From JBGPFS01 sp041483455 (lineage in GTDB: Bacteria; Chloroflexota; Limnocylindria; Limnocylindrales; CSP1-4): a stretch of 7,196 bases of DNA. The translations under genes were made by a program, and so were the position numbers. The notes below the pieces were generated by a model. The model was not told the DNA's origin and made no database searches. It worked only from the letters and a program-made list of their open reading frames with translations. Shown piece after piece: positions 1 to 5,070 of the stretch. How positions within the stretch are numbered: position 1 is the first letter of the stretch; every line of letters begins with the position of its first letter. The stretch spans positions 1-7,196 of the forward strand of contig JBGPFS010000127.1 in assembly GCA_041483455.1 (NCBI GenBank). Direction: 5' to 3'.

Positions 1-109
1 CGCCGCCCCCCACGACCACCGGCCGACCCCGGAGCTCCGGCCGGTCGCGTTGCTCCACCGCCGCGAAGAACGCGTCGAGGTCGACGTGGAGGATCGTCCG
101 CCCGGTCAC
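1..109 (-). CDS. dinB: DNA polymerase IV (Y-family translesion polymerase), N-terminal fragment
   Basis: Only the first 36 codons are in the window; the gene continues past the left edge. Starting from GTG at 109, the protein reads RTILHVDLDAFFAAVEQRD and then LRGRPVVVGG, which is the opening strand and catalytic motif of DinB-type polymerases. D10, in HVDLDAFF, corresponds to the first metal-binding aspartate and F14-F15 to the residues next to the steric gate. Family members copy damaged templates without proofreading and are commonly SOS-induced. GTG 109 is chosen because it puts the conserved block a few residues from the N-terminus; the nearby ATGs at 117-120 are out of frame and soon hit a stop. 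No strong Shine-Dalgarno site is seen. It follows rplI on the same strand after 118 bases, so it may be read from that operon. A UmuC/ImuB relative is not excluded from so short a fragment, but DinB fits best. Confidence 0.85.
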   Translation of the reverse strand, partial: MTGRTILHVDLDAFFAAVEQRDRPELRGRPVVVGGG

Positions 110-132
110 TCCGCCATCATCGCCCCGGGACC

Positions 133-150
133 GCCGGCCGAACAGCCGGC
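133..150 (-). terminator. GC-only hairpin between rplI and dinB, possible terminator
   Basis: GCCGGC at 133-138 and again at 145-150 can pair across a 6-base loop, giving a 6-bp stem made only of G and C. It lies downstream of rplI and upstream of dinB on the minus strand. No T-run follows it, so it is at best a weak or factor-assisted terminator or an mRNA structure ahead of dinB. GCCGGC is self-complementary and common in DNA of this composition, so chance is a real alternative. Confidence 0.25.
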
Positions 151-176
151 CAGGCGGCGGCGCGTGGGTGGACGAG

Positions 177-246
177 GCTCCGGCCCTGACGCTCCGGCCC
201 TGGCGCCTGGGCCCTGGCCCTTCGGCCCTAGCCCTTCGGCTCGACG
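177..246. repeat. Degenerate 14-bp tandem repeat across the rplI stop codon
   Basis: Five units of 14 bases start at 177, 191, 205, 219 and 233. The first two share the 12-mer GCTCCGGCCCTG exactly; the third keeps GGCCCTGGC; the fourth and fifth share CCTTCGGC. An approximate consensus is GCTTCGGCCCTGGC. The array begins in the spacer between rplI and dinB and its last unit encodes the final residues of L9, with the rplI stop (228-230) inside the fourth unit. This looks like a minisatellite that grew by slippage from the end of the gene; no function is claimed. Confidence 0.6.
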
Positions 247-674
247 ATGACCGTTACCTCCGAGGTCATCCCGGCGAGCACCTTGATGGCGACCTTGTAT
301 GTGCCGAGCGACTTGAGCGGCTCCTCCAGGTCGATCTTGTGGCGATCGACCTCGATCCCGCGCCGGCCGAGCGCATCGGCGATGTCCTTCGTCGTGATCG
401 AGCCGTAGAGCTTGCCGCCGTCGCCGACCTTGACGCCCATCGTGAGCGTCGTGCTCGAGATGCGGGTCGCGGCGATCTCAGCCTCGTCGCGCTCTCGTCG
501 GCGCTTGTCTTCCCGGCTCGCGATATCGTGCTGCCAGGCGCGGTAGGCGCCTCCGGCAGCGGGCACCGCGAGCTTCTGGGGCATCAGGAAGTTCAGGGCG
601 AATCCATCCGCCACGGTCTTCATCTCGCCGCTCTTCCCGAGCTTGGCGACGTCGGCGGTCAGGATGACCTTCAC
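228..674 (-). CDS. rplI: 50S ribosomal protein L9
   Basis: The 148-residue product has the normal L9 length. L9 binds 23S rRNA near the base of the L1 stalk and affects frame maintenance. The N-terminal rRNA-binding domain is plain: MKVILTADVAKLGKSGE at the start, then V21, DGFALNFLMP (23-32) and LAVPA, matching the family pattern of a conserved G-F/Y followed by N-F/Y-L. K34 takes the place where many L9 proteins have glycine. A charged helix (about 50-70) links to a C-terminal domain ending in VTVIVEPKG. The start is GTG 674, 11 bases after an AGGAGG in the minus-strand leader. It overlaps the stop of the upstream DUF1232 gene in GTGA, implying translational coupling. L9 usually sits with rpsF, ssb and rpsR and often beside dnaB; here dnaB is nearby but on the other strand, beyond lexA. 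Confidence 0.97.
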   Translation of the reverse strand: MKVILTADVAKLGKSGEMKTVADGFALNFLMPQKLAVPAAGGAYRAWQHDIASREDKRRRERDEAEIAATRISSTTLTMGVKVGDGGKLYGSITTKDIADALGRRGIEVDRHKIDLEEPLKSLGTYKVAIKVLAGMTSEVTVIVEPKG

Positions 675-1183
675 GCGAGCGAACCCTCCTCAGTGATCCA
701 GGAGCGGACCCGCGGTCCGATCCCGGTTGCGCGCACCGCCCGGGCAGCCACGCCGGCCGCCTCCGGGATGCGTCGGATGAGCCGCCGGACCGGACGCGGC
801 ATCAGGCGGCGAAGCTGGGCGATATCCCGATCGAATGCCCCGGGGTCGAGACCGAGCTCGGCGAGCTTCTCGCCGAGGATCTGCGGGGGGACACCCTCGA
901 GGAACAAGTCGACGGCGAGGACCAGGACGACGAGGTCGTCGAGTCCACCCACGAGCGGCACGTCGTCGGGGATGAGGTCGCCCGGCACGACCAGGTAGGT
1001 CAGAGCGCCCGCCAGGAGGGCCTTCCGGCCCTGCGGGATCCGCTCGTCGCGAACGAGCGCCCAGAGGAGCCGGGTGTAGCTCGGGGCACGGCTCGCGACC
1101 GGCAGGAATGCGGAGACCCAGAGGACCCGGCGGAAGGCCCGCCACGATCCCCGGGTCGGTGCGTTCGTTCGCGTCGACGCCAT
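671..1183 (-). CDS. DUF1232 (YkvA-like) small membrane protein
   Basis: The product is 170 residues. Residues 67-83 read PGDLIPDDVPLVGGLDD, the hallmark of DUF1232/YkvA proteins, set in hydrophobic stretches at about 55-67 and 84-96 that could be membrane segments. The family is widespread and its role is not established. The rest is an Arg-rich N-terminal tail and a basic C-terminal helix region (about 118-160). The start at ATG 1183 is chosen over a longer frame opening at 1237 because GGAGG (1188-1192) lies five bases before it, and the extra 18 residues of the longer form look like random GC-rich sequence. The gene runs into rplI with a 4-base GTGA overlap, so the two are probably one transcript. 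An uncharacterised gene coupled to a ribosomal protein gene is unusual, but nothing here shows a ribosomal function. Confidence 0.88.
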   Translation of the reverse strand: MASTRTNAPTRGSWRAFRRVLWVSAFLPVASRAPSYTRLLWALVRDERIPQGRKALLAGALTYLVVPGDLIPDDVPLVGGLDDLVVLVLAVDLFLEGVPPQILGEKLAELGLDPGAFDRDIAQLRRLMPRPVRRLIRRIPEAAGVAARAVRATGIGPRVRSWITEEGSLA

Positions 1184-1193
1184 CCACCCTCCG

Positions 1194-1210
1194 GACGGTG
1201 ATCCACCGTC
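1194..1210. promoter_or_regulatory. Inverted repeat in the leader of the DUF1232-rplI operon
   Basis: GACGGTG (1194-1200) and CACCGTC (1204-1210) form a perfect 7-bp inverted repeat around a 3-base loop, one base from the Shine-Dalgarno site of the minus-strand gene (1188-1192). The overlapping 10-bp palindrome CCGTCGACGG (1206-1215) could compete with it. It may be an mRNA hairpin affecting ribosome access or a protein-binding site. No known regulator motif was recognised. Confidence 0.35.
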
Positions 1211-1253
1211 GACGGCCGCGGGCCGGGTGCCGGGCACATCGTCGGGAGGGTGC

Positions 1254-1259
1254 AGTCTA
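1254..1259 (-). promoter_or_regulatory. Possible -10 element for the DUF1232-rplI operon
   Basis: On the minus strand this hexamer reads TAGACT, matching TATAAT at four of six positions, about 70 bases before the DUF1232 start. The same CTAGACTG octamer occurs ahead of the dodecin gene at 4556-4563. No convincing -35 box is seen 16-18 bases upstream, so the call rests on the hexamer, its position and its recurrence. Confidence 0.25.
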
Positions 1260-1366
1260 GCAGCCGGGCGGCAGCGCGCCAGCCGACGCTCGGCGGTGCA
1301 GGCCGGCGCTCGCCGCGCGGGCGATCCGATCCCCGCCGCCGGCCGGCTCGGAGCCGCGGTCGCCGC

Positions 1367-1395
1367 TTGACAATCGAACGTCCGTTCGGTACCGT
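1367..1395 (+). promoter_or_regulatory. lexA promoter
   Basis: A perfect -35 box TTGACA (1367-1372) is followed, after 17 bases, by TACCGT (1390-1395) in the -10 position, a weak match (3 of 6). Transcription would start near 1402, very close to the lexA ribosome site AGGAGG (1404-1409), so either the leader is extremely short or the real -10 is slightly different. The perfect LexA box lies inside the spacer, as expected for an autorepressed promoter. Confidence 0.75.
1375..1388. promoter_or_regulatory. LexA box (SOS operator)
   Basis: CGAACGTCCGTTCG is a perfect match to the CGAAC-N4-GTTCG operator known from Bacillus and actinobacterial LexA. It sits between the -35 and -10 boxes, so bound LexA would block RNA polymerase. 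This is direct sequence support for autoregulation of lexA and for the class of DNA site this LexA recognises. It is the only full match I found in the window. Confidence 0.92.
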
Positions 1396-1413
1396 GGTCG
1401 GGCAGGAGGCCTC

Positions 1414-2064
1414 ATGACGAAGCACGACCCCGACCGCAAGATCAGGATCCTCGATTACATCGCCGCCACCCTCCGGGCGCGGGGCGTGCCGCCGACGGTC
1501 CGGGAGATCCGCGATGCGGTGGGGCTGGCCTCCACGTCGGCCGTCCATCACCACCTGCTCATCCTCGAGCGCGAGGGCTACCTCGAGCGCGTCGGATCGC
1601 AGGCGCGGTCGCTCCGGCTAACCCCCACGGCGGCACTCCAGCTCGGCCTCTCGAGCGAGCTCACGCCGCAGGCCCTGGCCGCCGAAGCGCACTTCCTGCC
1701 GATCATCGGCGAGATCGCCGCGGGCGGACCGATCGAGGCCTACCAGCGGGCAGACGAGACCCTGGCCGTCCCGGAGGCCCTGGCACCGAGCGGCGATGCC
1801 TATGTCCTCCGGGTCCGGGGCGACTCGATGATCGAGGCCCACATCACGGACGGGGACTTCGTCGTGATCCGGCCCCAGTCCACCGCCCGAAACGGGGACA
1901 TCGTCGTGGCCCAGGTCGAGGAGAACGCGGTCACCCTCAAGCGGTTCTTCAAGGAACAGGGCCGGATCCGGCTTCAGCCGGCCAACCCCGAGTACCAGCC
2001 GATGTACTACGACGACGTCCGGATCCAGGGCAAGCTCATCGGGGTCATCCGCCGCCTCGATTGA
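1414..2064 (+). CDS. lexA: SOS response repressor LexA (self-cleaving)
   Basis: The product is 216 residues, typical of LexA. LexA dimers repress DNA-damage genes and cleave themselves when stimulated by RecA on single-stranded DNA. The N-terminal winged helix (about 8-70) includes PPTVREIRDAVGL and STSAVHHHL, the recognition-helix region. The C-terminal S24-type peptidase domain has the cleavage bond at A103-G104 (GEIAAGGPIEA), the catalytic serine S138 in VRGDSMIEAHI and the general-base lysine K176 in AVTLKRFF, so it looks fully active. ATG 1414 follows AGGAGG by four bases. A perfect LexA box lies in its promoter. Upstream and divergent is the DUF1232-rplI operon; downstream is dnaB in the same direction after 193 bases, with a hairpin over the stop codon that may separate the transcripts. 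Confidence 0.98.
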   Translation: MTKHDPDRKIRILDYIAATLRARGVPPTVREIRDAVGLASTSAVHHHLLILEREGYLERVGSQARSLRLTPTAALQLGLSSELTPQALAAEAHFLPIIGEIAAGGPIEAYQRADETLAVPEALAPSGDAYVLRVRGDSMIEAHITDGDFVVIRPQSTARNGDIVVAQVEENAVTLKRFFKEQGRIRLQPANPEYQPMYYDDVRIQGKLIGVIRRLD

Positions 2065-2094
2065 CCCGCCGGGCGTCATCGTCCGGCCGGTCGA
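2061..2094 (+). terminator. Hairpin at the end of lexA, possible terminator
   Basis: GACCCGCCGG (2063-2072) and CCGGCCGGTC (2083-2092) pair with one mismatch around a 10-base loop. In RNA the stem extends by a U-G and a U-A pair at its base to about 12 bp. It starts on the lexA stop codon. No T-run follows, so it is not a classical intrinsic terminator, but strong GC hairpins without U-tracts are often found at gene ends in high-GC bacteria. Confidence 0.45.
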
Positions 2095-2103
2095 CCTGGC
2101 GGC

Positions 2104-2154
2104 TCGTCCACAGCCGGCCCCATATCGTCCACACCTGATCGCCGGTTCTCCACG
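2104..2154 (+). promoter_or_regulatory. Three DnaA-box-like 9-mers at exact 21-bp intervals
   Basis: TCGTCCACA occurs at 2104-2112 and 2125-2133, and TTCTCCACG at 2146-2154. All are in the same orientation and start exactly 21 bases apart, about two helical turns, so they share one face of the DNA. The first two differ by one base from TTGTCCACA, the DnaA box form of high-GC actinobacteria; the third is weaker. They lie 104-154 bases before the dnaB start. A DnaA-responsive control region for the helicase gene is plausible; an origin is less so, given only three boxes, no AT-rich unwinding tract and no dnaA in view. Confidence 0.45.
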
Positions 2155-2210
2155 CTCCCGGTCCGCCGTCGGCGAGGTTCGTTGGTAAGCCTCTTCCGGT
2201 AACGGGGGCC

Positions 2211-2234
2211 GACCGTGACACTCGAGCGGTCACG
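2211..2234. promoter_or_regulatory. Overlapping inverted repeats in the dnaB leader
   Basis: CGTGAC (2214-2219) pairs with GTCACG (2229-2234), and alternatively GACCG (2211-2215) pairs with CGGTC (2227-2231). The two pairings share bases and are mutually exclusive. The palindrome CTCGAG lies in the centre (2221-2226). The element ends 23 bases before the dnaB start. It may be an operator or an RNA structure; no known regulator motif was recognised. Confidence 0.35.
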
Positions 2235-2257
2235 AATCCTCGCAGCGTTGGTGTGCC

Positions 2258-3610
2258 TTGATCGACCGACTCCCGCCCCAGAGCCTCGAGGCAGAGCAAT
2301 CCGTCCTCGGCGCCATCCTCATCGATCGCGACGCGGTCGTGGAGATCGCCGAGTTCCTCCGCCCGGACGACTTCTATCGCCAGGCGAACGGAACGATCTT
2401 CGCGGCGATGCTCGAGCTCTTCGACAAGCGCGAGCCGGTCGACATCGTGACCGTCGCCGAGGCGCTCGAGCGGGTGGACCAGCTCGAGACGATCGGCGGC
2501 CGCTCGTACCTCGCGAGCCTGTCGAACCAGACGCCGACCGCGGTCCATGCCGTCCAGTACGGCCGGATCGTCGAGCGCAAGGCCGTCCTGCGGAACCTCA
2601 TCGCCGCGGCTGGCAAGATCGCCGGGATCGGTTACGAGGACCCGGCCGAGATCCAGGAGGCGATCGACCGCGCGGAGAGCGAGCTGTTCAGCGTCAGCCA
2701 GCGGCGCGTGGACGGGGGGTTCAGCCCGCTCCGGTCGCTCCTTCATGAGGCGTACGACCGGCTCGATTACCTCCACGCCCATCGCGGTGAGATCAGCGGC
2801 GTCCGGACCGGCTTCGCCGATCTCGACGCTCTCACCACCGGCCTCCAGAAGAGCGATCTCGTCGTGCTCGCGGCCCGACCCAGCGTCGGGAAGACGAGCC
2901 TCGCGCTCAACATCGCGGAGTTCGCGGCGGTCCAGGAGGGCCGCAGCGTCGGGGTGTTCAGCCTCGAGATGAGCAAGGAGCAGCTCGTCCTGCGGCTCCT
3001 CTCGAGCGTCGCCAACATCGACTCCCAGCGCCTGCGGACCGGCTTCCTCGAGGAGATGGACTTCGCCCGGATCGCCCCGGCGATGAACGCCCTGTCGGAG
3101 GCTTCGATCTACATCGACGACACGCCGAACATCACGGCCATGGAGCTCCGGACCAAGGCCCGTCGGCTCCAGGCGGAAGCGGGTCTCGATCTGGTCATCG
3201 TCGACTACCTCCAGCTGATGCAGGCGACCACAACGAACCGCGACGCGAACCGGGTCCAGGAAGTCTCCGAGATCTCGCGCGGCCTCAAGGCGCTGGCTCG
3301 CGAGCTCTCCGTCCCGGTGATCGCCCTGTCGCAGCTCTCGCGCCAGCCCGAGATGCGCGAGTCGAAGGAGCCGCGGCTCTCGGACCTGCGGGAATCCGGG
3401 GCGATCGAGCAGGATGCCGATCTGGTCATGTTCCTGTGGCGCGACAAGGAGCGGCCCGGGGACGACCAGGAGGCCGAGGGCGAGGTCATCAACCTCAAGC
3501 TCGCCAAGCACCGCAACGGGCCGACCGGCGAGATCCAGCTCTGGTTCAAGAAGCGCCAGACGCGGTTCGTGTCCTACGCCGGCGAGCGCTACGCCGACGT
3601 GGCCGGCTAG
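2258..3610 (+). CDS. dnaB: Replicative DNA helicase DnaB
   Basis: The 450-residue product is a normal, intein-free DnaB, the ring-shaped 5'-3' helicase that unwinds DNA at the fork and recruits primase. The N-terminal domain opens with RLPPQSLEAEQSVLGAIL, the family signature. After a linker (about 145-180) the RecA-like domain carries Walker A ARPSVGKT (206-213, K212), the catalytic glutamate E237 in FSLEMSKEQ, Walker B LVIVDYLQLM (D316), SQLSRQPE (358-365), LSDLRESGAIEQDAD (374-388) and the arginine-finger region AKHRNGPTG (R419). The start is TTG 2258: the frame is closed by TGA at 2216-2218 and has no ATG or GTG before the conserved start. No Shine-Dalgarno site is visible, so translation may be weak or depend on structure. 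The stop TAG lies in a CTAG shared with the convergent lipoprotein gene. Confidence 0.98.
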   Translation: MIDRLPPQSLEAEQSVLGAILIDRDAVVEIAEFLRPDDFYRQANGTIFAAMLELFDKREPVDIVTVAEALERVDQLETIGGRSYLASLSNQTPTAVHAVQYGRIVERKAVLRNLIAAAGKIAGIGYEDPAEIQEAIDRAESELFSVSQRRVDGGFSPLRSLLHEAYDRLDYLHAHRGEISGVRTGFADLDALTTGLQKSDLVVLAARPSVGKTSLALNIAEFAAVQEGRSVGVFSLEMSKEQLVLRLLSSVANIDSQRLRTGFLEEMDFARIAPAMNALSEASIYIDDTPNITAMELRTKARRLQAEAGLDLVIVDYLQLMQATTTNRDANRVQEVSEISRGLKALARELSVPVIALSQLSRQPEMRESKEPRLSDLRESGAIEQDADLVMFLWRDKERPGDDQEAEGEVINLKLAKHRNGPTGEIQLWFKKRQTRFVSYAGERYADVAG

Positions 3611-4509
3611 GGATCCTCGTCGGGGAGGAGCGGGCGCAGGGTCAGGTCGTAGGAGCCCGATCCGGTCGGTGCAGCGAGCGGGATCCCCTGGGCCCCACCC
3701 TCGAGCCCACCCAGGCCCAGCTTCGCCACGTCGTCCGCGGTCAACAGCCGGCGCGGCATCATGACCGCGTCGCCACCCGTCGGCTCGGGGAAGCCGGCCG
3801 GGCCGAACGCGGTCCAGGGCCACGCGATCGTGGCCCCTGCCACGCCGTCGACGGGCGAGAGGAACCCCCGGAAGTGGGCCGGCTGGTACGTCTGGGACGG
3901 TCCGCCGAGCGCCGATCCGATCCGATCGAGCCGATCGGCCAGGCCGACGAATGCCGCCCGCGCCGCGTCATCCGGCCCGGGTCGTCCACCCGTGAACCCG
4001 AGGGCCCCGACGCGGACCGTCTTCTCCACACCGCCGGCCGCGACCGTGAAGCTCGTCTCCCCGGCATCGGCGATCCCGATCGCGGGGTACTCGGAGCGGG
4101 CGACGCCGAGGCCGCTCGGCCCGAGCGCGAACTTCAGGAGGGCCTGGACGGCATCTTCGGTGAGTCGGGCGGTCCGGAACGGCGTCAGCGGCGATGCCCC
4201 GTCGGGAAGCGGGGTCGGCGGGGTGGCGGCCGGATCGCGGTAGACGATCGTCCCGTCGCCGTAGAGGGTGAACTCGGGGACTTCGGTCAGGAGGAAGCCC
4301 GGAGCGACGAACCCACCGCCGGTGGCCTTGCGGAGGACCACGCTCGTCGCAGCGGTCGCGTGAGCGACCTCGAGGCTGGGCGCCGGCGTCGACGTGGCCG
4401 GTGGCGTGGGGCTGGCCGGGGCGACCGTCCCGCCGGCGCCGGCGCAGGCGGCAAGGAGGATCGGCAGGGCCAGGGTGGGCAGGGCGAGGCGGCGGATCGA
4501 GTGGGACAT
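3607..4509 (-). CDS. Predicted lipoprotein of unknown function
   Basis: The 300-residue product begins with a lipoprotein signal peptide: basic start (MSHSIRR), hydrophobic core (about 8-20) and lipobox LAAC with the lipidated cysteine at C22. A Pro/Thr/Ala-rich linker (about 28-46) then leads to a globular domain, so it should be tethered outside the cytoplasmic membrane. Recognisable phrases are TEVPEFTLYGDGTIVY (75-90), resembling short beta-rich motifs seen in uncharacterised lipoproteins of high-GC bacteria, and a helical stretch DAARAAFVGLADRLDRIG (181-198). No catalytic motif or named domain was recognised. ATG 4509 is chosen because it places the signal peptide at the N-terminus and a GAGG lies about six bases upstream; a longer frame opening at 4692 would run over the divergent dodecin gene. 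It converges on dnaB with a 4-base overlap. Confidence 0.88.
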   Translation of the reverse strand: MSHSIRRLALPTLALPILLAACAGAGGTVAPASPTPPATSTPAPSLEVAHATAATSVVLRKATGGGFVAPGFLLTEVPEFTLYGDGTIVYRDPAATPPTPLPDGASPLTPFRTARLTEDAVQALLKFALGPSGLGVARSEYPAIGIADAGETSFTVAAGGVEKTVRVGALGFTGGRPGPDDAARAAFVGLADRLDRIGSALGGPSQTYQPAHFRGFLSPVDGVAGATIAWPWTAFGPAGFPEPTGGDAVMMPRRLLTADDVAKLGLGGLEGGAQGIPLAAPTGSGSYDLTLRPLLPDEDP

Positions 4510-4556
4510 GGCGCCTCGACGCCACCGCCCGGCGAGCGGTTCCCCCGGACGAACCC

Positions 4557-4562
4557 TAGACT
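4557..4562 (+). promoter_or_regulatory. Possible -10 element of the dodecin gene
   Basis: TAGACT matches TATAAT at four of six positions and lies 26 bases before the dodecin ATG, which would give a leader of about 20 bases. No clear -35 box is seen at the right distance. The surrounding CTAGACTG is shared with the candidate at 1254-1259 on the other strand. The 79-bp divergent gap must also hold the lipoprotein promoter, which I could not identify. Confidence 0.3.
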
Positions 4563-4588
4563 GGCCCGACCAGCGCGAGAGGAGCGAG

Positions 4589-4792
4589 ATGGGCGTCATC
4601 ATCATCCGGGAGATGGTCGGGACCAGCCCGACCTCGTGGAGCGACGCAGCACGCCAGGCCGTCGCGACCGCGTCACGCACCGTCCGCAACATCCGGACCG
4701 TCGAGGTCGTGAAGTCGTCGGCGGCCGTCGAGGACGGCGAGATCGTCGAGTACCGGGTCGATCTGAAGATCGGCTTCGAATACGAGGGCTGA
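4589..4792 (+). CDS. Dodecin family protein (67 residues)
   Basis: The product has the length and fold signature of dodecins, small proteins that assemble into hollow 12-mers; characterised members store or buffer flavin. The sequence IIREMVGTSPTSWSDAA (5-21), then ASRTVRNIR (28-36), EDGEIVEYRVDLKIGF (48-63) matches the family's beta-helix-beta-beta layout. In flavin-binding dodecins a tryptophan follows NIR/NLR and stacks on the isoalloxazine ring, and a glutamine precedes V-x-L-K; here those positions are T37 and R56. It may therefore belong to the dodecin subgroup without the classical flavin site, and its ligand is uncertain. ATG 4589 is preceded by GAGAGGAG with a 4-base gap; a longer frame from 4394 would overlap the lipoprotein signal peptide and adds no conserved sequence. 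The gene stands alone, divergent from the lipoprotein gene. Confidence 0.93.
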   Translation: MGVIIIREMVGTSPTSWSDAARQAVATASRTVRNIRTVEVVKSSAAVEDGEIVEYRVDLKIGFEYEG

Positions 4793-4924
4793 GTCAGCCC
4801 TTCGCCGAGGCGTGGAGTCGCTCGGGCGGCGCGGGCGCAGCTAATCGGCCGGTGAGCCCTGTTCGCGACGATGTGAGCATGGCACGCCCCATCGGCTCGT
4901 CGCCCCCCATAGGCTCGGCACCCA

Positions 4925-4954
4925 TTGACACGGCCCAGAGCGGCTCCCTATCGT
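4925..4954 (+). promoter_or_regulatory. Promoter of the MalT-like regulator gene
   Basis: A perfect -35 box TTGACA (4925-4930) is followed after 18 bases by TATCGT (4949-4954), a 4-of-6 match to TATAAT. This is the best promoter in the window besides that of lexA. It lies 116 bases before GTG 5071 and downstream of the alternative ATG 4879, so if it is used, the longer form of the protein cannot be made from it. Confidence 0.55.
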
Positions 4955-5070
4955 TCGCGCCGTCCCCGGGGGATCCTCGGCTGCCTGCGGTCCACCCGGC
5001 GTCGGTGCCGGTCGGACCGGGACGAGCGGCATCGCCCCTGCCCCTCCTGCTCCCGTTCGGCGACGAGGAC

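Noticed and set aside
110..150. Possible LexA half-site (CGAAC at 139-143) ahead of dinB
   Set aside because: The other half, four bases on, reads GGCCA rather than GTTCG, so it is not an operator by the pattern seen at lexA.
168..998. A 276-codon plus-strand open frame over rplI and the DUF1232 gene
   Set aside because: It is the complement of two well-supported genes and its product has no family features.
2065..2257. The lexA-dnaB gap as a chromosomal origin
   Set aside because: Only three DnaA-box-like sites, no AT-rich unwinding region and no dnaA, dnaN or gidA nearby; a regulatory site is more likely.
2045..3823. A 592-codon open frame on the minus strand opposite dnaB
   Set aside because: It is antisense to an unmistakable dnaB; long antisense frames arise from GC-rich codon use. 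Its product is Arg/Asp/Leu-rich with no recognisable domain, and it also crosses the lipoprotein gene end.
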